Source of the DNA: Sphingomonas sp. R647
GTDB lineage: Bacteria > Pseudomonadota > Alphaproteobacteria > Sphingomonadales > Sphingomonadaceae
Length of the DNA: 64,000 nt
Direction: 5' to 3'
Assembly (NCBI RefSeq): GCF_020177055.1
Contig: NZ_JAIQXT010000005.1
Span: forward strand, 434,001 to 498,000
The notes beneath the pieces were generated by a model. The model saw only the letters and a program-made list of their open reading frames with translations, searched no databases and had not been told where the DNA came from. Numbering within the stretch: position 1 is the first letter of the stretch; every line of letters begins with the position of its first letter. Made by a program: the position numbers and the translations under genes. Below are positions 28,386 through 37,228 of this stretch, in pieces.

Positions 28386-29648
28386 CTAAACGGGCGGGTC
28401 GGGGCTGTCAACACCGGTTTCGCGCATAAATTGCGCACGCGGCGCAGACGGGTTGCCGCGCGCCACCAACGTGCCGTGTTCGAACAGGAATCCGGCGATA
28501 TCGGGCTTGCCCGCAGCGTTGAGCACGGTCTGGATGATGATCAGCAGCGGCACCGCGAGCAGCGCGCCGGGCGTCCCCCACACCCAGCCCCAGAAGGACA
28601 GCGAGATCAGAATCATGATCGGGTTGATCGTCAGCCGCCGCCCGACCACCAATGGCGTGACCACATTCGCCTCGATGATATGCAGCACGACCATGATCGC
28701 GGCCGGCAGCAGCGCGGTCCACACGTCCTGAAACGTCATCAGCCCGCCCACCGCGAGGAATCCGGCGGCGAAGATCGGCCCGAGATAGGGGATGTAGTTG
28801 AGCAGCGCGACGATGCCGCCCCACATCAGCGGCGTCGGCATCCCGATCAGCCACAGCGCCCCCGCCACCAGCAGCCCCAGCGTCACATTGATCAGCGTGA
28901 TCGTGCCGAGATAGGCCGAGGTGTCGTCGACCACGTCCTGAATCACCCGCGCGGTCGCCATCGCGCCGCCAAAGCTGGTGCGGCTGGTAATCGCGTTGCG
29001 CCGCAACCGGGTCCAGCCCGACAGGAAGAAATAGATGACGAGGACCGCGAAAAACATTTCGATGAACGCGGTCGGCGCGCTGGTCGCGGCAAGCTCGAGA
29101 ATCGAGCGCGGCGGCGCCTGCCCTGCGGTCTCGGCCGGCTGGATCGGACGTGATTGCGCCAGATCCTGGATCGTCTTGTTCACGAAGGTTTCGAAGTTCG
29201 AATAAAAGTCGATCAGCGGCTTCACGTTCGACTGAATGTTGTCGATTCGCTCGGGAAGGATCGACAGCCAGCCCCAGGCGGGCACGACGATCGACGCCAG
29301 CGCAGCATTGGCCGCCGTCAGGAACAGCAACAGGCAGATCAGCGCAGCGAGCGGCGCGGGCACGCGGTGCCGCTCGAGCCACTCAAGAATCGGGACCAGC
29401 GCAATCGCGATGACAATCGCGGCGGTCAGCGGCAGGAAGAAGGGCGACCCGGTCTTCAGCGCGAACGGAATCGCGAGGACGAGGCCGATCCCAGCCATCA
29501 GCGTCAGCCCGGCGAGCAGGCGGTCGCGGCGATTCTCCGCCTCGGTCTCGTGATCGGCGGGTGGCACGACAGGGACGAAGTGATGCGTCGAGTCGGGCGT
29601 ATCGCCCTCCCCTCCGCTGCGCCGATCGTTCCCTAAACCCTCGTCCAC
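28386..29648 (-). CDS. AI-2E family (UPF0118) transporter
   Basis: 420 residues. After a hydrophilic N-tail (1-45) there are about eight hydrophobic segments in the UPF0118/AI-2E permease pattern, with the loop GALWLIGMPTPLMWGGIVALLNYIPYLGPIFAA and the C-terminal HIIEANVVTPLVVGRRLTINPIMILISL. Members export varied small molecules or Na+/H+; substrate unknown. Two nearby GTG codons are candidates: 29648 has GAGAGG eight bases upstream and is preferred; 29657 abuts that site. Divergent from glpK with only about 68 bases between, so promoters must overlap. Confidence 0.9.
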   Translation of the reverse strand: MDEGLGNDRRSGGEGDTPDSTHHFVPVVPPADHETEAENRRDRLLAGLTLMAGIGLVLAIPFALKTGSPFFLPLTAAIVIAIALVPILEWLERHRVPAPLAALICLLLFLTAANAALASIVVPAWGWLSILPERIDNIQSNVKPLIDFYSNFETFVNKTIQDLAQSRPIQPAETAGQAPPRSILELAATSAPTAFIEMFFAVLVIYFFLSGWTRLRRNAITSRTSFGGAMATARVIQDVVDDTSAYLGTITLINVTLGLLVAGALWLIGMPTPLMWGGIVALLNYIPYLGPIFAAGFLAVGGLMTFQDVWTALLPAAIMVVLHIIEANVVTPLVVGRRLTINPIMILISLSFWGWVWGTPGALLAVPLLIIIQTVLNAAGKPDIAGFLFEHGTLVARGNPSAPRAQFMRETGVDSPDPPV

Positions 29649-29716
29649 GTGCTTCACCTCTCAACCGAATCCTAGCGCGATTTGCGCAGCTTGTAATCCT
29701 CGCTAACCTGCGCGCC

Positions 29717-31177
29717 ATGGGAGAGATTTTGCTGGTCATCGACGAGGGGACGACCTCGACCCGCGCGATGCTGTTCGCCCCGGATGGTCGCTGCCTCGAC
29801 AGCATCGCGGTTCCGCTGCTGCAATCCTATCCGCGCGCAGGATGGGTCGAGCACGACCCCGAGCAGATCTGGGCCGAAACCGCCAATTGCGCCGCGACGA
29901 TGATCGAGCGTGCAGGCGGGCCGGACGCAATCGCCGCGATCGGCATCACCAACCAGCGCGAGACGATCGTCTTCTGGGACAAGGAGACCGGGCAACCGCT
30001 CGCCCCGGCGATCGTGTGGCAGGACCGCCGCAGCGCTGAGCTGTGCCGCAGCCTCAAGGAACGCGGCGAGGAGCCGGGGGTGCAGGCGCGCACCGGCCTG
30101 TTGCTCGACCCCTATTTCAGCGGGACCAAGATCGCCTGGGCGATGGCCAACTGGCCACAGCTGCGCGAGGCCGGCGACCGGCTGGCGATCGGGACGGTCG
30201 AAAGCTGGCTGGTGTGGAAATTGACGGGCGGGTTGCACGTCAGCGATGCGACCAATGCGTCGCGCACCTTGCTGATGGGCCTTGGCAGCGGCGGCTGGAG
30301 CGACGGGCTGCTCGACCTGTTCGACTGCCCGCGCGGCGCGCTGCCCGAGATTGTCGACTGCGCGGGGATGTTCGGCGAGACGACGCTGTTCGGCGGCCGC
30401 ATCCCGATCTGCGGGCTGGCCGGTGACCAGCAGGCGGCGACGATCGGGCAGACGTGCCTGGCGCCGGGCGAGACCAAGGCGACCTATGGCACCGGCGCGT
30501 TCGTGCTGACCAATGCCGGCGAGCGCCAGCCGACGTCGCGCCACCGGCTGCTCTCGACCGTGCTGTGCCAGCTCGACGGCAAGCGCACCTATGCGATCGA
30601 AGGGTCGGTGTTCGTCGCGGGCAGCGTGGTCAAATGGCTGCGCGATTCGCTCGGCCTGATTACGGACGCGCGCGAGACCGAGGCGCTCGCGCGCAGCGTC
30701 GCCGACAATGGCGGCGTGTATTTCGTCCCCGCTCTGTCGGGGCTCGGCGCACCATGGTGGGAGCCGGAAGCGCGCGGGGCGATCAGCGGGCTAAGCCTCG
30801 CCAGCGGCAAGGCGCATGTCGTACGCGCCGCGCTCGAGGCAATGGCGCACCAGAGCCACGACCTGAAGACAGCCTTCGCCGCCGATGGCTGCGACTGGTC
30901 GCGGCTGCGGATCGATGGCGGGATGGTCGCAAATGACTGGATCGCGCAGGATCTCGCCGATGTACTCGGCGTGACGGTCGAGCGGCCGGCGTTCACCGAG
31001 ACGACCGCGCTGGGCGCCGCGATGCTGGCGGGCGTAGGCTGCGGGCTGTTTTCCGGGCTGGAGGAGGCTGCAGCGATGCGCGGGCGGGTCGAGATGTTCG
31101 AGCCGGCGATGGATGGCGATGCGCGGGAGGCGCGGCTTGCGGGTTGGAAGAAGGCGGTCGCGGGGGTTCTAACCTAA
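29717..31177 (+). CDS. glpK: Glycerol kinase
   Basis: 486 residues. An FGGY-family kinase with the glycerol-kinase pattern: IDEGTTSTRAMLF, WVEHDPEQIW, GITNQRETIVFWDKETGQPL, VWQDRRS, TYGTGAFVLTN, the FGGY signature region GVYFVPALSGLGAPWWEPEARG, and a C-terminal LGAAMLAGVGCGLF. It phosphorylates glycerol to sn-glycerol-3-phosphate. No glpF or glpD is nearby, so it is not in a classic glp operon; a related polyol substrate cannot be excluded. The start MGEILLVIDEG is the first plausible Met. Confidence 0.92.
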   Translation: MGEILLVIDEGTTSTRAMLFAPDGRCLDSIAVPLLQSYPRAGWVEHDPEQIWAETANCAATMIERAGGPDAIAAIGITNQRETIVFWDKETGQPLAPAIVWQDRRSAELCRSLKERGEEPGVQARTGLLLDPYFSGTKIAWAMANWPQLREAGDRLAIGTVESWLVWKLTGGLHVSDATNASRTLLMGLGSGGWSDGLLDLFDCPRGALPEIVDCAGMFGETTLFGGRIPICGLAGDQQAATIGQTCLAPGETKATYGTGAFVLTNAGERQPTSRHRLLSTVLCQLDGKRTYAIEGSVFVAGSVVKWLRDSLGLITDARETEALARSVADNGGVYFVPALSGLGAPWWEPEARGAISGLSLASGKAHVVRAALEAMAHQSHDLKTAFAADGCDWSRLRIDGGMVANDWIAQDLADVLGVTVERPAFTETTALGAAMLAGVGCGLFSGLEEAAAMRGRVEMFEPAMDGDAREARLAGWKKAVAGVLT

Positions 31178-31186
31178 ACCCTCCCC

Positions 31187-31276
31187 CGTCGCCCCGGGCT
31201 TGACCCGGGGCTGGGCTTTTCTTGGCCAGCGCTGAGAAAGAAGAAGCCCGGTCCCGGGTCAAGCCCGGGACGACGA
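31187..31276. repeat. Palindromic repeat doublet, copy 2
   Basis: Same structure as the copy at 26075: an arm beginning CGTCGCCCCGGGCTTGACCC, a centre containing AAGAAGAAG, and an inverted arm ending GGGACGACGA. It begins nine bases after the glpK stop and precedes the M13 peptidase gene. Confidence 0.9.
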
Positions 31277-31362
31277 AGAATGTTGTTCGCCCGCGATTGC
31301 GCCCCCTCCCGTCAACCGTTATGGTTACACAATACACTATCGTGCCTCGGGGGAATTTTCGT

Positions 31363-33399
31363 ATGAAGATCAGTGTTTTCACGCGCCTGACGCTGGGCGT
31401 TGCCGCGCTCGCGCTGACCGGTCCTGCGCTGTCGCAGACCGCGAGCGGGCCGCGTTACGGCACCGTCGGCCTTGAGCTGTCCACACAGGACAAGAGCGTC
31501 AAGCCGGGCGATGACTTCTGGTCTTACGTCAATGGCGGCTGGGACAAGTCGGTCGAGATCGCGGCGGATCGCGCGTCGGCGGGCTATGGCGTCAAGCTGA
31601 CCGACGAGGCCGAAATTTCGGTGCGCGCGATCCTCGACGACATGGCCAAGAACCCCAGCCAGTTCGGCGCCAAGGGTCAGCAGATCGGCGACCTCTACGC
31701 CAGCTGGATGGACGAAGCCGGGATCGAGGCGCGCGGCACCGCGCCATTGAAGCCCTATCTCGCCAAGATCGCGGCCGCGAATGACCGCGCCAAGATCCAG
31801 ACGCTGTTCGCCAGCACCGGCTATGCCAGCCCGGTCGATATCGGGATCATCCCCGACCTCGCCGACCCGACGCAGTACACCGCGTTCGCCAGCCAGGGCA
31901 CGCTCGGCATGGCGCGCGACTATTATCTGCTGGAAGGCGAGAAATACGACAAGTTCCGCGCCGCCTACCGCGCCTATGTCGAGCAGGTGCTGACACTCGC
32001 CGGCATCGGTGACGCCGCGAAGAAGGCCGACGCGATCGTCGCGTTCGAAACCGCGATGGCCAAGGTGCACTGGAGCCCCGAGCAGAACCGCAACATCATG
32101 GCGCTGTACAAGCCGATGGACCGCGCCGGCATGGCCAAGCTCGCGCCCGAGTTCAACTGGACCGGCATGATGGAGACCGCGGGTCTGGGATCGCTGCCCA
32201 AGATGATCATGGGTAACGACACCGCGCTGACCGCGCTGGGCAAGATGTTCGCGCAAGTGCCGGTGTCGACCTGGCAGGACTGGATGACGTTCCACTTCAT
32301 CTCGTCCAACGCGGCCTATCTGCCCAAGGCGTTCGACGATGCCTCGTTCAACTTCTACGCCAAGACGCTGTCGGGCACCCCGCAGAAGCGCGAGCGGTGG
32401 AAGCGCGGCATTCAGCTGGTCAACGGCGCGCTCGGCGAAGCGGTCGGCGAGATTTACGTCGCGCGCCATTATCCGCCGGAAAGCTCGGCCAAGATGAACG
32501 AGCTGATCGTCGACCTGCGCGCCAGCCTGGACGAGCGGTTGAAGGCCAACCAGTGGATGGACCCGGCGACGAAGGAGAAGGCGCTGGCCAAGCTGGTCGC
32601 GTTCGATCCGCGCGTCGGCCACCCGGCCAAGTGGATCGATTATTCGTCGATGAAGATCAGCCGCGGCGACCTGCTCGGCAACATGATGGCGTCGCGCGAA
32701 TGGGGACAGAATTATCAGCTCTCGAAGCTCGGCAAGCCGGTCGACCGGTCGCTGTGGGACATGACGCCGCAGACGGTGAACGCCTATTACAACCCGCTCG
32801 CCAACCAGATCACCTTCCCGGCCGCGATCCTGCAGGCGCCGTATTTCGACGCGAAGGCGGACCCGGCGGTCAACTATGGTGCGATCGGCGCGATCATCGG
32901 GCATGAGATCGGCCACGGCTTTGACGATCAGGGCAGCCAGTTCGGTGCCGACGGCAAGTTCGCCAACTGGTGGACGCCCGAAGCCAAGGCGGCGTTCGCC
33001 AAGCGCACCGCAGTGCTGGTCGAACAGTTCAACGGCTATGAGCCGATCCCGGGCACCAAGATCAACGGCAAGCTGACGCTGGGTGAGAATATCGGCGATC
33101 TGGGCGGCGTCGAGATGGCCTATGGCGCGTATCAGCGCTATCAGGCGAAGCACGGCAAGGCCCCGGTGATCGGCGGCCTGACCGGCGACCAGCGCTTCTT
33201 CCTGTCCTATGCGCAGGCATGGCAGTCCAAGGTGCGCGAAGACGCCGAGCGCCAGCGCCTGCTGACCGACCCGCACAGCCCGGCCAAGTATCGCGTCAAC
33301 GGCATCGTGCGCAACGTCGACGCCTGGTACGTCGCGTTCAACGTGAAGCCCGGCGACGCGCTGTACCTGCCGCCGGAACAGCGGGTGAAGATCTGGTGA
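31363..33399 (+). CDS. M13-family (neprilysin-like) metallopeptidase, secreted
   Basis: 678 residues. A signal peptide, MKISVFTRLTLGVAALALTGPALSQ. The N-terminal M13 domain (KPGDDFWSYVNGGWDK) and the catalytic domain are complete. Zinc ligands are His514 and His518 in HEIGH, with Glu575 in GENIGDLGG; Glu515 is catalytic and Asp579 supporting. VNAYYNP (the NAxY substrate motif) is present and the C-terminus is VKIW. It is periplasmic or extracellular and cleaves small peptides. ATG 31363 follows GGGGGA. Confidence 0.96.
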   Translation: MKISVFTRLTLGVAALALTGPALSQTASGPRYGTVGLELSTQDKSVKPGDDFWSYVNGGWDKSVEIAADRASAGYGVKLTDEAEISVRAILDDMAKNPSQFGAKGQQIGDLYASWMDEAGIEARGTAPLKPYLAKIAAANDRAKIQTLFASTGYASPVDIGIIPDLADPTQYTAFASQGTLGMARDYYLLEGEKYDKFRAAYRAYVEQVLTLAGIGDAAKKADAIVAFETAMAKVHWSPEQNRNIMALYKPMDRAGMAKLAPEFNWTGMMETAGLGSLPKMIMGNDTALTALGKMFAQVPVSTWQDWMTFHFISSNAAYLPKAFDDASFNFYAKTLSGTPQKRERWKRGIQLVNGALGEAVGEIYVARHYPPESSAKMNELIVDLRASLDERLKANQWMDPATKEKALAKLVAFDPRVGHPAKWIDYSSMKISRGDLLGNMMASREWGQNYQLSKLGKPVDRSLWDMTPQTVNAYYNPLANQITFPAAILQAPYFDAKADPAVNYGAIGAIIGHEIGHGFDDQGSQFGADGKFANWWTPEAKAAFAKRTAVLVEQFNGYEPIPGTKINGKLTLGENIGDLGGVEMAYGAYQRYQAKHGKAPVIGGLTGDQRFFLSYAQAWQSKVREDAERQRLLTDPHSPAKYRVNGIVRNVDAWYVAFNVKPGDALYLPPEQRVKIW

Positions 33400-33424
33400 G
33401 GCGGCTCGCCTGATGTGATGGAGG

Positions 33425-33456
33425 GGGCCGGTTCGAAAGGACCGGTCCTTTTTTGT
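33425..33456 (+). terminator. Rho-independent terminator of the M13 peptidase gene
   Basis: GGGCCGGT (33425-33432) pairs with ACCGGTCC (33441-33448) with one wobble across an eight-base loop. It is followed by TTTTTT. Confidence 0.9.
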
Positions 33457-33474
33457 TGGGACCTCCCTCCCTTT

Positions 33475-33567
33475 CGTCGTCCCGGGCCTGACCCGGGACA
33501 GGGCTTTTTCTTGACGACGGCCGAGGGAAAAAGGCAGCCCAGCCCCGGGTCAAGCCCGGGGCGACGA
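33475..33567. repeat. Palindromic repeat doublet, copy 3 (left of GIY-YIG gene)
   Basis: An arm CGTCGTCCCGGGCCTGACCC, a divergent centre, and an inverted arm ending GGGGCGACGA. It lies 30 bases beyond the 3' end of the GIY-YIG nuclease gene. Confidence 0.9.
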
Positions 33568-33596
33568 TAAGATGGGGGGTGGGCGACGAGTGGGTT

Positions 33597-33905
33597 TTAG
33601 TCGCCGCCAGCGATTTGATTGTACAGGTCGACCCAATCCGGATTCGCCTTCTCGATCAGCGCGAACTTCCATTCGCGGTGCCAGCGTTTAACCCGCTTTT
33701 CATGCGCGATCGCGTCGCTGATGTCCTCGGCAAATTCCGCCCAGACGAGGCGGGTCAGGTGATGCTCGGCGCAATAACTCGATCCGGCTCCTGTGCGGTG
33801 CTGGTGAACCCGGGCGGGCAGGTTTGCCGAGACGCCGGTATACATCTTGCCGCGATACCGGTTGGCCATGATGTAGACCCAGCCGCCTTTGGGTGCGCGT
33901 GGCAT
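33597..33905 (-). CDS. GIY-YIG nuclease superfamily protein, stand-alone domain
   Basis: 102 residues, just one URI/GIY-YIG domain. The motif pair is GWVYIMANRY and KMYTGVS, followed by Arg32 in NLPARVHQH and the putative metal-binding Glu69 in AIAHEKRVKRWHR, then the family tail LIEKANPDWVDL. It is therefore likely catalytic. The longer reading (to 34475) is an artefact that runs through the flanking repeat; ATG 33905 is the first Met of the domain. The gene is bracketed on both sides by copies of the same palindromic repeat, suggesting it moves with, or acts on, these repeats. Confidence 0.93.
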   Translation of the reverse strand: MPRAPKGGWVYIMANRYRGKMYTGVSANLPARVHQHRTGAGSSYCAEHHLTRLVWAEFAEDISDAIAHEKRVKRWHREWKFALIEKANPDWVDLYNQIAGGD

Positions 33906-33953
33906 GGCACAACCCCACCCCAGGTTGGGTCGGCAGTCAAGCCACCCACACCA

Positions 33954-34047
33954 CGTCGCCCCGGGCTTGACCCGGGGCCGGGCTTTTCTTGGCCGACGTT
34001 GGAAGAAGAAGAAGAAGCTCCGTCCCGGGTCAAGCCCGGGACGACGA
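33954..34047. repeat. Palindromic repeat doublet, copy 4 (right of GIY-YIG gene)
   Basis: An arm CGTCGCCCCGGGCTTGACCC, a centre with GAAGAAGAAGAAGAAG, and an inverted arm ending GGGACGACGA. It lies 48 bases upstream of the GIY-YIG start codon and 22 bases beyond the stop of the acyl-CoA ligase. Confidence 0.9.
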
Positions 34048-34069
34048 GAGGGGGAGGTCAGCCTGAAAC

Positions 34070-35833
34070 TCAGGCCACCCCCTCCTCCACAAACAACGCC
34101 TTCAGATCCTTCTTCAAAATCTTCCCATTCGCATTCCGCGGGAGCGTCTCCGCGACGAAACGGATCGCGACCGGAGTCTTGAAGATCGCCAGCCGTTCGC
34201 GGACCCAGGCCTGCAACTCCGCCTCGCTCGCCTCCATGCCCGGCGCGAGATGCACCACCGCAGCCGGCTCCTCGCCCAGCGTCTTGTGCGGGATGCCGAT
34301 CAGCGCGCAGTCGGTGACGGCGGGGTGGGCGTAGAGCACGTCTTCGACCTCGGACGAGTAGATATTCTCGCCGCCGCGGATGATCATGTCCTTGGCGCGG
34401 TCGACAATGAACAGGAACCCTTCCTCGTCCAGCTTCGCCAGATCGCCGGTGCGGACCCAGCCGTCGCGGAAGCACTCGGCGGTCGCCTCAGGCTTGTTCC
34501 AGTATCCCTTCACGATCATCGGCCCCTTGGCCCACAATTCGCCGACTTCGCCGACGGGCAGTTCGTGCTCGCCTTCGGGGTCCATGATCTTGAGGTCGGC
34601 GACCGGCACCGGCGGGCCGGCGCTGGTCGGGCGGTTCAAATAATCCTCGGACGAATGGCTGGTGACGGTCGCCATCGTCTCGGTCATGCCCCAGCCATTG
34701 CCGGGCAGCGCGCCGAATTCGGTGAAGATGCGCTTGACCAGCTCGGGCGCCGAGGGCGCGCCGCCATAGGCGATCGCCTCAAGGCTGGAGAGGTCGTATT
34801 TGGCGCGGTCGGGATGCTCCAGAATCTGCCACGCGATCGTCGGCACGCCGCCGGTCAGGTTGACCTTTTCGCGCTGGATGATCTCCATCGCCTCGATCAC
34901 ATCCCATTTCCGCATGAACACGGCGGTGTTGCCCGACGCGAGCGTGCCCATCAGGCTCGCCGAACAGGCCGTGACGTGGAACAGCGGAATGACCAGCAGG
35001 CCGACCTTGGGCTGCGGCTCGGGCGGCATTTCGCCGCGGCGCAGGTACGAGCGCGCGGCGGCATATCCGCCGGACATGATGTTGGTGCACAGATTGCGGT
35101 GCGTGCCGAGCGCGCCCTTGGGCGAACCGGTGGTGCCGCTGGTGTAGAAGATCGTCGCGTCGTCTTCCGGCTCCAGCGTCGGTTCGGCGGGGAGCGGAAC
35201 GTCCGCAAGGGTCGCCCAGTCATTGGGCGCGCCGATCAGGTCTTCGAGCTTGTCGACGCCCTCGGGCAATTCGCCATCCCAGCGGCTGACGATGGTGCGC
35301 TGAAGATCCGGCAGCTCGGGCAGCCGCTTCTGCAGCCGGGCGAACCGCTCGCCGTCGAGGAACAGTATCTTCGAACCCGAATCGCGCAGGCCGTAATCCA
35401 GCTCGCCGCCGGTCCACCACGCGTTGAGCGGAACGAGGATCGCGCCGATGCTGACCGCGGCAAAGAAGATCACCGGCCATTCCGGAGTGTTGCGCATCGC
35501 CAGCGCGACGCGGTCACCCTTGACCACCCCCATCTCGCGCAATTTGGTCGCGAGGTGCGCGGTGGCGCGGAAATTCGCTTCATAGCTGACCCGCTCATCC
35601 TCATGGATGGTGAAGATACGCTCGCCATGAGTACGCGACAGCTGGAGCAATGCGGCGAGGTTGGGCGGGGCGTTCTTCCACACCCGCGTCTTGATGCCGC
35701 GGATTTCGACCTCGTCCATTTCCAGCTTCTGCCCGGGCGCGGTCATCAGCGCCTGGGCTTGCGCCAGCGTCATCTTCGGCCAGGACGGGTCGAGCGGGAT
35801 GAGCGGTTCGGGGGCCAAGGCGGGTCTCTCCAA
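34070..35833 (-). CDS. Acyl-CoA synthetase (AMP-forming, class I adenylate-forming enzyme)
   Basis: 587 residues. Motifs are TIFYTSGTTGSPKGALGTHRN (P-loop-like A3), NGWGMTET (A5), WVRTGDLAKLDEEGFLFIVDRAKDMIIRGGENI (A7-A8), and LPRNANGKILKKDLK carrying the catalytic Lys (A10). It activates a carboxylic acid to its CoA ester. The N-terminal ~60 residues before the ligase fold are an extension seen in sphingomonad relatives. No ATG is in frame at the 5' end; TTG 35833 is the likely start, with ATG 35773 as a shorter alternative. It is divergent from the SxxK hydrolase and opens the catabolic region. Confidence 0.93.
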   Translation of the reverse strand: MERPALAPEPLIPLDPSWPKMTLAQAQALMTAPGQKLEMDEVEIRGIKTRVWKNAPPNLAALLQLSRTHGERIFTIHEDERVSYEANFRATAHLATKLREMGVVKGDRVALAMRNTPEWPVIFFAAVSIGAILVPLNAWWTGGELDYGLRDSGSKILFLDGERFARLQKRLPELPDLQRTIVSRWDGELPEGVDKLEDLIGAPNDWATLADVPLPAEPTLEPEDDATIFYTSGTTGSPKGALGTHRNLCTNIMSGGYAAARSYLRRGEMPPEPQPKVGLLVIPLFHVTACSASLMGTLASGNTAVFMRKWDVIEAMEIIQREKVNLTGGVPTIAWQILEHPDRAKYDLSSLEAIAYGGAPSAPELVKRIFTEFGALPGNGWGMTETMATVTSHSSEDYLNRPTSAGPPVPVADLKIMDPEGEHELPVGEVGELWAKGPMIVKGYWNKPEATAECFRDGWVRTGDLAKLDEEGFLFIVDRAKDMIIRGGENIYSSEVEDVLYAHPAVTDCALIGIPHKTLGEEPAAVVHLAPGMEASEAELQAWVRERLAIFKTPVAIRFVAETLPRNANGKILKKDLKALFVEEGVA

Positions 35834-35970
35834 TCATATCGTTGTTGAATGTCCGGTTTGGCGATTCCACCACCCGTCCACGCACTTCATTCTTGATTCA
35901 TTGGCCGCGTAACGCAATAGGGAAGCGACAATCGCGCGAACACTTCGGGACGAGGATTCGAATTACAGGT

Positions 35971-37200
35971 ATGGACTCCGCCGACTTCGCACCCCCCGCA
36001 TCCATCGGCTTCGCGCCGGATCGGCTCGCGGCGATCGACGCCTTTGTGAAGGCGCGGTATCTCGACACCGGAAAGCTGCCCAATGCCCAGTTGCTGATCG
36101 CGCGTGACGGCAAGATCGCGCATTTCAGCCATCAGGGCGCAGCGCGAGAAGGCGGCGGCGCGGTGGACGAAGGATCGATCTACCGCATCGCGTCGATGAC
36201 CAAGCCGGTGACCTCGATCGCGTTCATGCAATTGGTCGAGCAAGGGAGCGTCGCGCTCGACACCCCGGTCCACCACGTGCTGCCCGAATTCAAGGGGCTG
36301 GGCGTCTATAATGGCGGTGGCGGCGGGGTGCCGTTCGTCACCCGCCCGACGACCGAGCCGATGCGGATGATCGATCTGCTGCGGCACACCTCCGGCCTCA
36401 CCTATGGCTTCCAGAATCGCGGCAATGTCGATGCCGCCTATCGCGAGGGGCGGATCGAGAGCTGGCACGGGCATCTCGACCTTGACGGCTTCGTCGCGGC
36501 GCTGGGCAAGCTGCCGCTCGAATTCTCGCCGGGTGAGGCGTGGAATTATTCGGTGTCGACCGATGTGCTCGGCGCGGTGGTCGAGCGCGTGTCGGGCCAG
36601 ACGCTCGACGCCTATTTCGCCGAGCACATCTTCGCCCCGCTCGGCATGCACGACACCGGGTTCATGGTCCCGGCGGACAAGATCGATCGCCTGACCGACT
36701 GCTACACGTTCAAGCCAGGCGAAGGCCGGGTGATGTATGATCAGGGCGAGAAATCGGCGTGGAGCCGCAAGCCGACCTTGCTGTCGGGCGGTGGCGGCCT
36801 CGTCTCCACCGCGCTCGACTATCACCGCTTCTGCACGATGCTGGTGAATGGCGGGACGCTGGACGGCGCGCGCATCATCGGGCGCAAGACGCTCGACCTG
36901 ATGGTCATGAACCATTTGCCCGGCGGCAAGGACCTGTCGGCACTGTCACGGTCGCTGTTCAGCGAGACGCAGAATGCCGGCACCGGCTTTGGCCTCGGCT
37001 TTGCGATGAACATCGACGTCGCGCGCTCGATGATCCCGGGCAGCGTCGGGGAGTTTTATTGGGGCGGGATGTTTTCGACCGCCTTCTTCGTCGATCCGGT
37101 CGAACGGATCACGATGGTGTTCATGACCCAGCTGTCGCCATCGGGGCTCTACCCGATCCGGCGCGAGCTGAAGACGATGATCTATTCCGCGCTGGCCTGA
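35971..37200 (+). CDS. Serine hydrolase of the beta-lactamase/class C (EstB-like) family
   Basis: 409 residues from [14 protein letters not shown]. The SxxK motif is SMTK ([11 protein letters not shown]) and the second-motif Tyr is in [11 protein letters not shown]. The C-terminal [12 protein letters not shown] and the GFGLGFAMN block are typical of family VIII esterases and beta-lactamase-related proteins. No signal peptide is visible, so it is probably a cytosolic esterase rather than an antibiotic-resistance enzyme. It lies 28 bases before the crotonase/HAD fusion gene, so it likely heads that operon. Confidence 0.9.
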   Translation: MDSADFAPPASIGFAPDRLAAIDAFVKARYLDTGKLPNAQLLIARDGKIAHFSHQGAAREGGGAVDEGSIYRIASMTKPVTSIAFMQLVEQGSVALDTPVHHVLPEFKGLGVYNGGGGGVPFVTRPTTEPMRMIDLLRHTSGLTYGFQNRGNVDAAYREGRIESWHGHLDLDGFVAALGKLPLEFSPGEAWNYSVSTDVLGAVVERVSGQTLDAYFAEHIFAPLGMHDTGFMVPADKIDRLTDCYTFKPGEGRVMYDQGEKSAWSRKPTLLSGGGGLVSTALDYHRFCTMLVNGGTLDGARIIGRKTLDLMVMNHLPGGKDLSALSRSLFSETQNAGTGFGLGFAMNIDVARSMIPGSVGEFYWGGMFSTAFFVDPVERITMVFMTQLSPSGLYPIRRELKTMIYSALA

Positions 37201-37228
37201 CCGGCGCAATACGCAACTGGAGAGCGAC

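Noticed and set aside
31312..33276. A 654-residue minus-strand ORF opposite the M13 peptidase gene
   Set aside because: Shadow of the peptidase gene with its HEIGH motif; no homology pattern.
33597..34475. A 292-residue fusion of GIY-YIG with sequence from the ligase region
   Set aside because: The upstream part reads through the palindromic repeat and the antisense of the acyl-CoA ligase; the GIY-YIG domain starts at ATG 33905.
35971..37200. Antibiotic beta-lactamase
   Set aside because: SxxK and Tyr motifs fit family VIII esterases too; no signal peptide, and it lies in a catabolic operon.
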